A DNA stretch of 64,000 bases, from assembly GCA_951804985.1 (NCBI GenBank), contig OX638130.1, forward strand, positions 115,209,593 through 115,273,592. Direction: 5' to 3'. The translations under genes were made by a program, and so were the position numbers. This DNA comes from Dryomyza anilis. Its lineage: Eukaryota; Arthropoda; Insecta; Diptera; Dryomyzidae. This document shows positions 12,533 to 24,895 of this stretch, one piece after another; the first letter of the stretch is position 1; every line of letters begins with the position of its first letter. Under the pieces are notes generated by a model, which ran no database searches, was not told where the DNA came from, and saw only the letters and a program-made list of their open reading frames with translations.

Positions 12533-12786
12533 GATAAGAAAGCTGGTATGTTTTTTAATATCAATCAGCTTTTCGTTTGGTAGTACAACAGAAAAATTCT
12601 AATTAAAAAATTCCATTACCAAGTAAAGTGTCCAATATTGAACAAAATAACTCTTTATGCGAAATTCTATACGAATATACTATAGCGTCAGGACATAGGC
12701 TATAAATGGCGGCATTGGACAACGCGCCGTGACATCTCCTATACAACCTAGAGTTTAAAACGATATAACTCGACACTTACACCAGC
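12533..12786. other. Unassigned spacer before the DINE-1-like cluster
   Basis: Contains GGCGGCATTGGACAACGCGC near 12712, denser in G and C than its surroundings, then leads into the ACAAAAAC-type microsatellite. The sequence does not match the other DINE-1-like copies closely and I cannot assign it. Confidence 0.35.
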
Positions 12787-13022
12787 TACGCACATAAAAC
12801 AAAAACACAAATACAAAAAACAAACTCAAAATCCAAATTAAAAACACAACAAAATATCAAAAACAAATGAAAAAAATAAACAAAAGCAAAAACACATATA
12901 ACACACAATCAGAAATATGAAAGGAAAAAACTAAAAAGTTTAAACATAAAAAATAAAGAAAAACCCATTTGATTGGGGTTTTATATAAAATATATAAAAA
13001 ACAAAACCTAAAAGAAAACACA
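12787..13022. repeat. A/C-rich microsatellite preceding DINE-1-like copy 1
   Basis: Irregular ACAAAAAC / AAAACACAAAT words on the + strand. The same composition follows copies 1 and 2 of the adjacent element, so the microsatellite appears to belong to the element or its tandem junctions. Confidence 0.7.
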
Positions 13023-13720
13023 AACCAGTTGGGAAGGTTAGATCACATGGAAAATTTAAAAGTAAGTGTTTTTATGATAGTTAGGATTATCAAAATTATA
13101 GTCGGTCGGTAACCCTACACATATGTGTGGTTACCAATTAAATTGGTATATAGGTCACCAGGGTATACGAATCCTGAAAATAACTACAAACTCGCTGAAG
13201 AATTCCATCCATTCATTTGATACCCATATTTACAAATTGGTAGGCGTACCGAATTTCGATTTTTTTTGGGAACCACAAGTCATTTCGTGGGAAAACCTTT
13301 TTTCATTTATTTGAGCATAATGTCAATATATATTTGACCAAAAAAGTTTACCTAAGCACGTATACAGTAAAATTGATCTGTAGATGTAAATTTCATATAA
13401 AATTTGAACATAAGTGGTCGGTTCTCAGGTCACAATGGACCGATCATGCCAATTTTCTTCTTCAGACAGCTTAGATATAAAGGTAATCTAAATCTAAAGT
13501 TTAATTGCTCTAGCTCTTCTACTTTATCCGTAATCGTGATTTCAACAGACAGAAGGACAGATAGACAGACACAGAGACGGACATCGCTAAATCGACTCAG
13601 GAGGTCATGCTGATCAAGAATATATATACTTTTTCATACCGGAGATGCTTTCTTCAGGGTGTTACAAACGGCGTACCAAACTGAATATACCCTTTCACTC
13701 TTAGTGTAGGGTATAAAAAC
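13023..13720 (+). mobile_element. DINE-1/INE-1-like (Helentron-associated) element, copy 1
   Basis: The left part has AGTTGGGAAGGTTAGATCAC and ATAGTCGGTCGG. The right part has the hallmark DINE-1/INE-1 tail: GACAG tetramers, GGACATCGCTAAATCGACTC, TGCTGATCAAGAATATATAT, a GTTACAAAC block and a terminal TAGTGTAGGGTATAAAAAC. No transposase frame is present; such elements are non-autonomous and are thought to be moved by Helentrons. This copy is the most diverged of the three in its middle. Short frames at 13123-13314 and 13404-13613 are not genes. Confidence 0.75.
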
Positions 13721-14563
13721 GAAAAACTTAAAAGCACAAACACAAAAACACAAAAACAAATACAAAAAACTAAATCCAAAAATACTAACGCATAAATACA
13801 AAAACAAACGCAAAAGCAAAAATATAAAAGCAAAATATAAATTAAAAACACAACAAAATATCTAAAACAAGTGCAAAAAAAGAAAAAAACCAAAGAAAAC
13901 GCAAATAACACAAAAGCAGAATACAAAAAGCAAAAACATAAAAACGAACCCATAAAACAAAAGCAAAAACATAAATATAAAATATAAAAGCAGAAGTACA
14001 AATCGAAAAAACAAAAACCAAAAAACAAAACAAAAAGTTAAAATACATAAAACAAAGCAACAAACCAATCAAATGCAAAATAAAAAAATAAAAAACCACA
14101 AAAAGTAAAAAATAAAAGCACAAAAATAAAGCAAAAAAACCAATCAAATGCAAAATAAAAATTAAAAAAAAAAACACAAAAAGTAAAACTCAAAAGCACA
14201 AAAACAAATGCAAAAACAGAACAAAACAAAACAAAAGCCATAAACACAAAAAGCAAAAACAAACTCAAAAAATAAAAAACAAAATCAAAAACATAAACAT
14301 AAAACAAAACATAAATTTAAACACAACAAAATATCAAAACGAAAGAAACACGTAAATAACACAAATGCAGAAATACAAAAGAAAAGACACAAAAAAGCTT
14401 GAACAAAAAACGAAAACAAATGCAAAATATAAAAAAAATATATATAAAAAAAACTAAAGAAAAGCTCACGAAAAAACACAAAAACAATAGTAAAAAATAC
14501 AAAAAGGAAAAAACAAATGCAAAAAACAAAATAAAAACGCAAAAAAACGAGAAAATGCAAAAG
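13721..14563. repeat. Long A/C-rich microsatellite between element copies
   Basis: More than 800 bp of irregular ACAAAAAC-type repeat on the + strand. A longer duplication with ACCAATCAAATGCAAAATAA occurs at about 14063 and 14140, showing secondary expansion. Minus-strand open frames of 61-124 codons across 13634-14607, rich in Phe, Cys, Leu and Val, arise from the TTTGTGTTTT composition and are not genes. Confidence 0.85.
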
Positions 14564-15224
14564 TAAACGATTTGGGAAAGTAAGGTCACATGAGTAAGTT
14601 CGGTCACATGGGGCGGATTTTTATAGTCGGTCGGTCCCGACTATGGAATACCCTACATCTTTGGTGGGGATATTAATGTGGGATATTTAATTGCATACCT
14701 TAATTTTAAAGATTTTAATTATGCTGAACCTCCTTACCCTCAGGATATTATTCACTTATCAAAAATTTACGTCTTATATCCCCATAAATTCAAAAATGTA
14801 TATAAAAGTATAAAAAAAAAACTAATGAAAAAAAATAGAAACATATAATTGGGCGGATTTTGAAAGGCTAATATTTGATAGATTTGATTTTAATAATTTA
14901 CGGATCAAATTTTCACTATGAAAACCCGGGAAATAATGAAAAAAAAAGTGGGCGGAACACTCCTATTTTTGGACCACATATTTTTAGGTGAAATGTAACA
15001 ATACGTTTTAAATTTTATACCTATATCTTAAATACTTTTCGAGTTATTAGTTCCTAAAGAGTTATATAAAAGTGACTTGTATGGGAGGTGGGCGTGTCCG
15101 TTGACCGATTTGGCTCATTTTCAAACTCAGTTTCTACTTTTGGCTATAATATAATAATTCCAAATTTTATCGCATTCTGATCAGTATTTCTCAAGTTATT
15201 CTGTATTCGGACAGCAAGACAGAA

Positions 15225-15284
<60 letters not shown>

Positions 15285-15426
15285 GGACATGGCTAAACGG
15301 ACTCGGGTAGTGATGCTGATCAAGAATATATATACTTTTCCATACCAGACACGCCTACTAAGGGGCGTTACAATATATGCACAAAGTTAATATACCCTGT
15401 ACCTTATAGGTGTAGGGTATAAAAAC
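14564..15426 (+). mobile_element. DINE-1/INE-1-like element, copy 2
   Basis: An apparently complete copy: TTTGGGAAAGTAAGGTCACA at the left, ATAGTCGGTCGGTCCCGACT (a dyad), CCCTACATCTTTGGTGGGG, an internal TGGGAGGTGGGCGTGTCCGT, an expanded CAGA run at about 15226-15283, GGACATGGCTAAACGGACTC, the GATCAAGAATATATATAC block, and a terminal TGTAGGGTATAAAAAC. It carries no coding frame. Relative to copy 3 it has an extra TGGGATATTTAAT segment near 14680 and a longer CAGA tract. Confidence 0.8.
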
Positions 15427-15512
15427 ACAAAAAAAAAAAAAAAAATATAAACATTTAGTCGCAAAAAAAAAAAAAACAAAATCAAAAGAAAAAAAAGTAA
15501 AACCACAATGTC
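15427..15512. repeat. A-rich microsatellite linker between copies 2 and 3
   Basis: Runs of A broken by C, T and G, joining the GGGTATAAAAAC end of copy 2 to the left end of copy 3. The shortness of this linker makes copies 2 and 3 a head-to-tail tandem pair. Confidence 0.7.
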
Positions 15513-16220
15513 AAACTAAACGAGTTGGGAAAGTTAGGTCACATGGGTAAGTTCGGTCACATGGGGCGGATTTTTATAGTCGGTCGGGCCCGACTATGGA
15601 ATACCCTACACCTTTGGTGGGAATGCTTACCCACAGAAAATTATTCATATATCAGAAATTTACGTCTTATATCCCCATAAATTAAAAATTTATATAAAGT
15701 ATAAAAAACTTAAAAAAAAAATTGAAAAATATAATTGGGCGGACCACGCCTATATTTAAAATTTTGAAAGGCTAATATTTCATAGATTTGATTTTAATAA
15801 TTTACGGATCAATTTTCGACTATGAAAACCCGGGAAATAATGAAAAAAAAATGTGGGCGGATCACGCCCATTTTTGGACCACATATTTTTAGGTGAATTC
15901 TAACAATACGTTTTAAATTTTATAACTATACCTTGAATACTTTTCGAGTTATTAGTTCCGAAAGAGTTATATAAAAGTGACTTGTATGGGAGGTGGGCGT
16001 GTCCGTTGACCGATTTGGCTCATTTTCAAACTCAGTTCCTACTTTTGGCTAAAATATATTGAGACGAAATTTCATCGCATTCTGATCAGTATTTCTCAAG
16101 TTATTCTGTATTCGGACAGCAAGACAGCAAGACAGCAAGACGGACAGACAGACAGACGGACATGGCTAAACGGACTCGGGTAGTGATGCTGATCAAGAAT
16201 ATATATACTTTTCCATACCG
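15513..16220 (+). mobile_element. DINE-1/INE-1-like element, copy 3, right end missing
   Basis: Near-identical to copy 2 over most of its length: GAGTTGGGAAAGTTAGGTCA, GTCGGTCGGGCCCGACTATG with its GGGCCCGAC dyad, CCCTACACCTTTGGTGGGAA, TGGGAGGTGGGCGTGTCCGT, a short CAGA run and GGACATGGCTAAACGGACTC. It stops just after TTTTCCATACCG and lacks the GTTACA...GGGTATAAAAAC terminus present in copies 1 and 2. Confidence 0.8.
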
Positions 16221-17115
16221 AAGAGCTTTATAAAATTCTATTACAAAAACATAACAAACAATATGACATTGACTTTTACATGAAACACTTTTTGTTTACT
16301 GGGTAACCATACAGAGATTATTTGGATCCTTTAACAGATCCATGCATACAATTGAAACAAGAGCCAACACATCGAGTCAGATACAAGCACCACTGAAAGG
16401 TAGTCGAATATTGTATATCACATATAAATGAAATGTGGTTTTACTGCCGTATTTGCCAAAGGCACTTTTTCCAATACATTTTTTGAGCAACAGACTTCTA
16501 TCGTATCAAACTAAAACTCAGACTCCATCCAACTTAAACCAACTCAAATTACAACCAACTCAAACATAATAAAACTCAAAAAAAAAACAACAAAAAAATG
16601 TTGTTTTTCTTGTTGCATATTCAAAATGATACTTTGTATGTCTTTTCTGTTTCATTTTCAATTTTAAAACTGCAAAACTTGTTCATTAAGTTGATGAAAA
16701 TATAGGTGGTAGCAACGACGATACCTTTTAGCACCGTACTCTAAATAAACGAGAGGGGTTGCTGTGCGTTTGACGCCTGCAATTAACGTAATGAAATGTG
16801 ATGTGAGTTTTTTTTTTAGTTTATTTTTTTTTTGTTGCTTTTTCTATATTTTGTATTTCTTTATTTAGTTTGTAAATTTTACAGTTGGGCACTCTGTGCG
16901 TTTCTTTGGTCAAGTTTTGTGGCATAGTTTTAGGCAGTAGCAGTAACCCTCAAATGGTAGTAAAAGCGGTCAAGTTTTCGTAGGTGTTTCTTTGAACTTT
17001 TTAGTAGTAATAGAAACATATTAAATTTATTAAAGTAAATTTTACAAATAAACAAATTCAGATTATACAGGATTTGTTATTATACAAAAAATATATTTAA
17101 ATATAATATTAATTA
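16221..17115. other. AT-rich single-copy DNA
   Basis: No gene recognised. CAACTCAAA words are weakly repeated near 16530-16570. The patch at 16690-17000 is less A+T-rich. No terminal repeats were detected. Confidence 0.5.
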
Positions 17116-17690
17116 TTACTAAAAATTCAGTATTTTCACAAAAAAAAGAGACAAAAAATTTATTTAGAATTCAAAATTTTCGCATAAATTTCAATTATTC
17201 ACTATAATATTAATTTCACTTAAAATTAAATTGTTTACTTTTTTTTTTTTTTTTTATTTTTAACTAAAAATTGAATTTCTTAATAAAATTTTTATTTTAC
17301 ACTAAAAATTTAAATTTTCAATGGAAATTATTTTTTTTAATAAAAATTCTGTTTTCAATAAAAATTCTGTTTTTCACAAACAACTCAAATGTTAATTAAA
17401 TTTAAGATTTTCACCAAATATTCAATTTTTAACTAAAAATTAAATACAAATAAAAATTTTCACTAAAAATTTAATTTTACATTAACAATTTTATTTCTAA
17501 CTAAACATTCAATTGTACACTAAAAATTCAATTTCCACCAAAAATTTATTTTTTAACTAATAACTAAATTTTTAACTAAAAATAAAAATTCTATTTTTTT
17601 ACTAAAATTCGTTTTTTCACCAAAAATGCAATTTTTCATTACAAATTCAATTCTTCACTAAAATTTAAATTTTTATCTCAAATCTCAATT
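17116..17690 (+). repeat. Degenerate 19-bp minisatellite, block 3
   Basis: Scattered TTTTTCACTAAAAATTCAA-like units with heavy substitution and length variation, plus T-runs near 17239-17257. The same family as the block starting at 4181, but much older or less homogenised. Confidence 0.65.
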
Positions 17691-18450
17691 CGAATTAAGT
17701 TTGTAGAATATTTATGTTCTCTGAAATTGAAAATCAATTCCTATAAACATTTAAATCCATAAATCTTTCCTGCATGTAGATTACTCTGGTCACCCTATCA
17801 ATAGAATTTTATTATGTTTGGTAACACTTTCCTACAAAGCAGCATCCTCTGCGACATGCATCCATCAAACAGTCAGTCCATCAATGTTGCAGCCACTCAA
17901 TAAATCAATCAATGATATAATGTTTTTTCTCTTTTTTTGCATATTTCTTGCATCAATTCTCGCAAAAGTGCAAAACAAATGTAGTACCAAGGAAACACTA
18001 GGCGTTGCCATACGGTCAGACACTTTGTGTGGCGTTGCCAGCGCGTGACAAAAGACAGACAGGGTGACAGACAGTCAGGAAAGGAGGTAGTCAGTCATTT
18101 GCACAGACAGCCAGAGTTGACTATGTCGCAAGGCAAACAGCGCCAAAAGCACTTTAAGAAAAAATAAAAAGCATCTTTTTTACTCAAAGTCTTTGTTTTT
18201 TTGTGCATTTTGTGGTCAGCATTTAAGAGGCTTTTTGTTGTTTTAATTGCATATGCAATAATCAATATTTGTTGTTGCATTTTGCAAGTTGGCTACTCGG
18301 CTTAAGTTAATTGTTCAGCTGCTATAACATGGGTATTTTGTTTATGTCGCATTTTTTATTTTTATTACTTTTTTTTTGTAATTTTTACTTTTTCGGTTTT
18401 TATTTTTTATGATTTCATTTTGTGTTACTTTTATAATAAAATATAATTTA
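17691..18450. other. Single-copy spacer with GACAG words
   Basis: A more balanced patch at 17770-18300 contains CAGACAGGGTGACAGACAG near 18053, resembling but not matching the DINE-1 CAGA tract. Frames at 17818-18048 and 18095-18280 show no recognisable protein. The remainder is T-rich. Confidence 0.45.
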
Positions 18451-18451
18451 T

Positions 18452-18545
18452 ATTTTCTTTTCTTTTCTTTTCTTTTCTTTTCTTTTCTTTTCTTTTCTTT
18501 TCTTTTCTTTTCTTTTCTTTTCTTTTCTTTTCTTTTCTTTTTTTT
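18452..18545 (+). repeat. (CTTTT)n pentanucleotide microsatellite
   Basis: About 18 uninterrupted TTTTC units, followed by further T-rich sequence up to the octanucleotide array. The Phe/Leu/Ser-rich frame at 18409-18636 comes from this tract. Confidence 0.95.
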
Positions 18546-18710
18546 TCTTATATTTTATTTTTTCTCTGATTTTATTTTATTTTTCTTTTTTTATTTTTTT
18601 TTTTCTCTGATTTTATTTTTTTCTTTTTTATGCTAATCCTTTTATTTTATTTTATCTTTGATTCTATTTTAATTTGTTTCATTTTTTTCTTTCGTAATTT
18701 AATTTTCTTT

Positions 18711-20098
18711 TATTATTTTATTATTTTATTATTTTATTATTTTATTATTTTATTATTTTATTATTTTATTATTTTATTATTTTATTATTTTATTATTTTA
18801 TTATTTTATTATTTTATTATTTTATCATTTTATTATTTTATTATTTTATTATTTTATTATTTTATTATTTTATTATTTTATTATCTTATTATTTTATTAT
18901 TTTATTATTTTATTATTTTATTATTTTATTATTTTATTATTTTATTATTTTATTATTTTATTATTTTATTATTTTATTATTTTATTATTTTATTATTTTA
19001 TTATTTTATTATTTTATTATTTTATTATTTTATTATTTTATTATTTTATTATTTTATTATTTTATTATTTTATTATTTTATTATTTTATTATTTTATTAT
19101 TTTATTATTTTATTATTTTATTATTTTATTATTTTATTATTTTATTATTTTATTATTTTATTATTTTATTATTTTATTATTTTATTATTTTATTATTTTA
19201 TTATTTTATTATTTTATTATTTTATTATTTTATTATTTTATTATTTTATTATTTTATTATTTTATTATTTTATTATTTTATTATTTTATTATTTTATTAT
19301 TTTATTATTTTATTATTTTATTATTTTATTATTTTATTATTTTATTATTTTATTATTTTATTATTTTATTATTTTATTATTTTATTATTTTATTATTTTA
19401 TTATTTTATTATTTTATTATTTTATTATTTTATTATTTTATTATTTTATTATTTTATTATTTTATTATTTTATTATTTTATTATTTTATTATTTTATTAT
19501 TTTATTATTTTATTATTTTATTATTTTATTATTTTATTATTTTATTATTTTATTATTTTATTATTTTATTATTTTATTATTTTATTATTTTATTATTTTA
19601 TTATTTTATTATTTTATTATTTTATTATTTTATTATTTTATTATTTTATTATTTTATTATTTTATTATTTTATTATTTTATTATTTTATTATTTTATTAT
19701 TTTATTATTTTATTATTTTATTATTTTATTATTTTATTATTTTATTATTTTATTATTTTATTATTTTATTATTTTATTATTTTATTATTTTATTATTTTA
19801 TTATTTTATTATTTTATTATTTTATTATTTTATTATTTTATTATTTTATTATTTTATTATTTTATTATTTTATTATTTTATTATTTTATTATTTTATTAT
19901 TTTATTATTTTATTATTTTATTATTTTATTATTTTATTATTTTATTATTTTATTATTTTATTATTTTATTATTTTATTATTTTATTATTTTATTATTTTA
20001 TTATTTTATTATTTTATTATTTTATTATTTTATTATTTTATTATTTTATTATTTTATTATTTTATTATTTTATTATTTTATTATTTTATTATTTTATT
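18711..20098 (+). repeat. Octanucleotide satellite (TTATTTTA)n, about 173 copies
   Basis: A nearly perfect 8-bp tandem array of about 1.39 kb. I see only two substitutions, both T to C, at 18826 and 18885 near the left edge; the remaining 1.2 kb is uniform. Since 8 and 3 share no factor, all + frames read the same 24-base, 8-residue cycle (Phe-Tyr-Tyr-Phe-Ile-Ile-Leu-Leu), which contains no stop codon. That explains the 502-codon open frame at 18630-20138, which should not be annotated as a gene. Confidence 0.97.
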
Positions 20099-21479
20099 TA
20101 AAATTGTTGTATTATTTTGTAGCTCATACAAAAGGTAGTTGACCCACTGCACCAACTTCAGTCCTATTACCGGCCTATTATGTGTGCTGTTATTGTTGTT
20201 GTAATTTTTTATTAAAACAAATTGTTGTTGTTTTTATTGTTGTGCCCATTTCCATCAATATTTCAGTATTATTGTAGCTTAGAAGCAGGTGCGAAAGTTT
20301 TAATTGTTGCATTTAAACTAATTCAAGTCGCACCTCTTTTCCATAAATTATTTCAATGCGTAGCGCTTTTAATTGTTATAAACTTTTGCAATGCTATTGT
20401 TGCATTTTTTATTAACTAATTTCGAATTTTATACAATTTATATTTGCCGTCATGCAAACTGGGTTAACATGGAGCTTTTGTTTGCTTAGATTATGATTGT
20501 TCGTAAATGGTGCGGGTACCATTTGTATTTTATTTTGAATAAGTACCATTTTTTTTTTGTTGTTGGAAGTATTGTTTTTTGAATTTTATGTAATAATTAA
20601 AATAGTTTTATTTTGTTTTTTTCCCATTGTTTTTGTTGTTTTGGTGTTATAATCGATTTTAATGAGTTACACAAAAATTAAATTCGGTTGCTCTGTAAAA
20701 CTGGTTGCGCCCAAAAGATGTCGAGATGCAGTAAAAATAAAATAAAACAAAAAAAAATAAAAAAAATTTAAAAGACACAAATACCATTTTGGCTCTTATG
20801 TCATAGTTTAGCTTTTTGGGCTGATGCTGCTACTGCTGTTGTTGTTTTTCCAGTTTTGTACCGCTTTTTGTAGGTTACGACGACACAGATCTTGGTGCTG
20901 AAGATCCGTCTGTCGCTCCGACTGACTGTCGGTCTGCCTATCCGTCTGTTGTTCTGTCATTCGGACTGTCTAGTTGTCATTGTGCAGTGGTTTTGTTTCT
21001 TTTTCACTTCTTTATCACATCTTGTTCGTCGAATTTGTTTGGCTTACAACGTCTGTGAATTACATCAATCTGGCCACTTGCTAAACCAGAGATAAAAATT
21101 TTTAAAATCTCAAATAAAAAACAAAAACGATTGGGCACTAAATTTACATTCATTGCGTAGTCAGTATGTTGTGCCTGTGCCAATCCAAAGTTATTTCAAA
21201 TATTTGATCATTTTATTATATTTCTGTTATTTATGATAATGATTTCTGTTTTATGTTATCGTTTGGTTGGTATTCGGTTAATATGTAATAATTGCTTATG
21301 ATATGGCGGAAAATTTGTGTTACAAGGTCACCATAATTTGAAATACATTATTTTTGTAGTAAAGGCCGCGCGTTGTAAGCGAATTTTGTGATTTTAAACG
21401 AATATTTGGATATTTCAAAGTTTATTCTTTTTTTATGTAAATAAATTAGATGCACTAATTGGAGCAAATTTAGGTGTAA
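20099..21479. other. Single-copy DNA with TTG runs and GTCTGTC words
   Basis: No gene recognised. Patches rich in TTGTTGTTG lie at 20190-20240 and 20830-20850. At 20895-20975 there are repeated CCGTCTGTC / GACTGTC words, the reverse-strand look of the CAGA tract in DINE-1-like elements but without the other hallmarks. Frames at 20222-20419 and 20892-21095 are short and unrecognised. Confidence 0.45.
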
Positions 21480-23515
21480 AAATTTTCAATTAAAAATTTA
21501 ATTAAGCATTAAAATTAAATTATTCTCTCAAAATCTAAATTTATCATTTCTCAAAAAATTTAATTTGTCAATAAAAATTTAATTTTTTAATATATATTAC
21601 ATCTTACACTTAAAATTTTATCAAAATTCAAAATTCAAATTTTAACATAAAATTCAGTTTTTCACCCGAAATTTTAATTTTTAATCAAAATTTAATTTTA
21701 CTCAAATTGTAAGTTTTGACACAATATTCTATTTAAGAGTAAAAATCAATTTTTCACTCAAAATTGATTTTTTCACTCAAAATTCAATTTTTTACTCAAA
21801 ATTCAATTTTGCACTCAAAATTCGATTTTTCACTCAAAATTCGATTTTTCACTCAAAATTCAATTTTTCACTCAAAATTCAATTTTTCACTCAAAATTCA
21901 ATTTTTCACTCAAAATTCAATTTTTTACTCAAAATTCAATTTTTCACTAAAAAATCAAATTTTCACTCAAAATTCAATTTTTCACTCAAAATTCAATTTT
22001 TCACTAAAAATTCAATTTTTCACTCAAAATTCAATTTTTTACTCAAAATTCAATTTTGCACTCAAAAATCAATTTTTTCTCAAAATTCAATTTTTTCTCA
22101 AAATTCAATTTTTACTCAAAATTCAATTTTTCACTCAAAATTCAAATTTTCACTAAAAATTCAAATTTTCACTAAAAATTCAATTTTTCACTCAAAATTC
22201 AATTTTTCACTCAAAATTCAAATTTTCACTCAAAATTCAATTTTTTACTCAAAATTCAATTTTTCACTAAAAAATCAAATTTTCACTCAAAATTCAATTT
22301 TTCACTCAAAATTCAATTTTTCACTAAAAATTCAATTTCACTCAAAATTCAATTTTTTACTCAAAATTCAATTTTGCACTCAAAAATCAATTTTTTTCTC
22401 AAAATTCAATTTTTTCTCAAAATTCAATTTTTACTCATAATTCAATTTTGCACTCAAAATTCAATTTTTCACTAAAAATTCAATTTTTCACTCAATATTT
22501 AATTTGTCACTTAAAATAAAATGTTCACTGAAAATTCAAATTTTCAATCAGAATAAAAATTTTCGCTCAAAATTCTATTTTTCATTCTAAATTCAGATTT
22601 TTCCTAAAAATTCAATATTTTACTCAAAATTCAATTTTTACACAAAAATTAATTTTTCACTCAAAATTCAAATTTTCACTCCAAATTCAAATTTTCACAC
22701 AAAATTCAAATTTTCACTCAAAATTCAAATTTTCACTACAAAATTAATTTTTCACTTAAAATTCAAATTTTCACTCAAAATTAAATTTTTCACTCAAAAT
22801 AAAATTTTTCATTAAAAATGAAATGTTTTACACAAAATTGAATTTTCCACTCAAAATTCAAATTTTCACTAAAAATTCAATTTTTCACTCAATATTTAAT
22901 TTGTCACTTAAAATAAAATGTTCACTGAAAATTCAATTTTTCACTCAGAATAAAAATTTTTCGCTCAAAATTCTATTTTTCATTCTAAATTCAGTTTTTT
23001 CCTAAAAATTCAATATTTTACTCAAAATTCAATTTTTACTCAAAAATTAATTTTTCACTCAAAATTCAAATTTTCACACAAAATTCAAATTTTCACTTAA
23101 AATTCAAATTTTCACTCAAAATTCAAATTTTCACTATAAAATTAATTTTTCACTTAAAATTCAAATTTTCACTCAAAATTAAATTTTTCATTAAAAATTA
23201 AATTTTTTACACAAAATTATATTTTCCACTCAAAATTCAATTTTTAACTCGAAATTCAAATTTTCACTCAAAATTCCAATTTTCACTCAAAATTCAATTT
23301 GTCACTCAAAATTTAATTTTCAACACAAAATTCAATTTTCCACACAAAATTAAATTTTTCGCTCAAATTCAATTTTTCACTTAAAATCTAATTTTTCACT
23401 CAAAATTACATTTTTTCCTCAAAATTTAAATTTTTACTAAAAATTAAATTTTGACTAAAAATTAAATTTTCACTAAAAATAAATGTACAATTTTTCAATA
23501 AAATTTCAATTTAAA
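21480..23515 (+). repeat. 19-bp minisatellite array, block 4
   Basis: About 105 units of TTTTTCACTCAAAATTCAA with subtypes mixed: CTCAAAATT dominates and CTAAAAATT is interspersed. Segmental duplications are visible: a variant TCACTAAAAAATCAAATTTT recurs 320 bp apart (about 21945 and 22265), and a TTGTCACTTAAAATAAAATG variant recurs about 397 bp apart (22504 and 22901). The open frames at 21764-22156 and 22823-23005, rich in Lys-Ile-Gln-Phe-Phe, are shadows of the repeat. Confidence 0.9.
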
Positions 23516-24430
23516 TAATTACAGTTCGAAATTGGTCTTATTGAATTCATTTGTTTATTGAATTTTACTAAAAAAGTAATATATTACTCGAATTTTTTAA
23601 TAAAAATCTTAGTTTTAAAAATGGAATGGAAAAATAGAACGAAACACAAATCATATAATTCTGAGTTATAGTATATGAATGTATAAAATTTTTACGGATA
23701 AATAATGTATGCTGCTTAGATGAACCAAGTTCTTTCAGAATAGCACTTCAGATTTTCGTTGATTATAATTTTTATGTAATAATAAAAAAAAATAAAAAAT
23801 ACAAAGATTTTAAATTATTTGTTAGGATAAATTATAGTGACAGAGTAATATAAATAACATGAACAATAATTCACAATAGTAGCAATATATAAAATACTGA
23901 TCAGCGAAAAAACCTAATACGAAATACCATTTTAAGAAACCACATCCATACATTCAGTAAATAAAGTGCGTAATTTAAATGCCTTCAAAGAAATCAATCA
24001 AAGCAACATTTAATCATAAGTCACGACAACCAGTTTTCTTAAATGTCAGGCACTTATCAGAAAAAAAACTGCTACAAAGGCGGTTTATGTTGCAAATAGA
24101 GATTTCAAAAAAGCGACAGTTTTAATTGAAAATAAAAATAAAAGTAAGAAATCTTAAAATAAGCAAAAAAAAACGCAAATGGAAGAAATGAAAAGTTTTA
24201 ATTGTAGGAAAAATCAACGCATAAGGCAGCGACGCCAAGTACGTAATGGAGTTTAATAGTATTAATGCTGAGAAAACTTTAAATAGGTAGTTAAATTGTA
24301 GGCAATTATGGTATTATATATCAGATTCACACTTGGTAACACTATGTAAACAGTATATATGATTAAATATTTTAATAAATTAAAATAAATTAAATAAATA
24401 TTAAAAAAAATTTCAGTTCAGTCAAATTAG
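23516..24430. other. AT-rich single-copy DNA, no gene seen
   Basis: No open frame above background, no tandem unit and no inverted termini recognised. AAGTACGTAATGG near 24237 is among the few GC-containing words. Confidence 0.5.
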
Positions 24431-24892
24431 ATCAAGTCAGGTAAATCGTTTGTTAAATAGTTGGGTATATAAGTAGTCCGTAAAATAGCCGGTTAATTAA
24501 TTGGTTAAATAGTCGGTTAAATGGTCAGTAAAATTGTCGGTAAAATAGTCGTTCATATTTAATGGGTCAGTTAATTATATACAGTTAATTATATAGACAG
24601 ATATAAAATCGGTTAAATTTTAATTTGATTTGTTGGTTGTGACTGCTTAACCGACGAAAATTATCGTTTAAATGTATACACATTTTTTTTTTATAAAAAA
24701 TGGGAAATATAATCAAATAAATACTTAATTTTAAGTTGAATAAATAGTTGGTAATTTCGTGCGTTAAAAGGTCTGCTAAATAATGATTAAAATATCCGTT
24801 AAAATATGAATTAAATAGTTCTAGAAAGAGTCGAATAAAAAATCGGTAAGGTAGTCGATATATTAATTCAAGAAGTAATTTAAATTATATAT
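24431..24892 (+). repeat. Degenerate GGTTAAATAGTC repeat, left part
   Basis: Loose repeats of about 12-15 bp, consensus AGTCGGTTAAAT, densest at 24470-24560 and 24730-24860. They continue to the right of the nested MITE at 24896-25369, so the MITE pair landed inside this older tandem repeat. Confidence 0.7.
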
Positions 24893-24895
24893 TAA

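Noticed and set aside
13634..14607. Series of Phe/Cys/Leu-rich minus-strand frames resembling membrane proteins
   Set aside because: They read the complement of the ACAAAAAC microsatellite and change frame freely.
18630..20138. 502-codon open frame with an 8-residue hydrophobic repeat
   Set aside because: It is the necessary translation of an 8-bp satellite with no stop in any + frame; there is no non-repeat domain.
20890..20980. Reverse-strand DINE-1-like element
   Set aside because: Only GTCTGTC words are shared; the GATCAAGAATATATATAC block and GGGTATAAAAAC terminus are absent.
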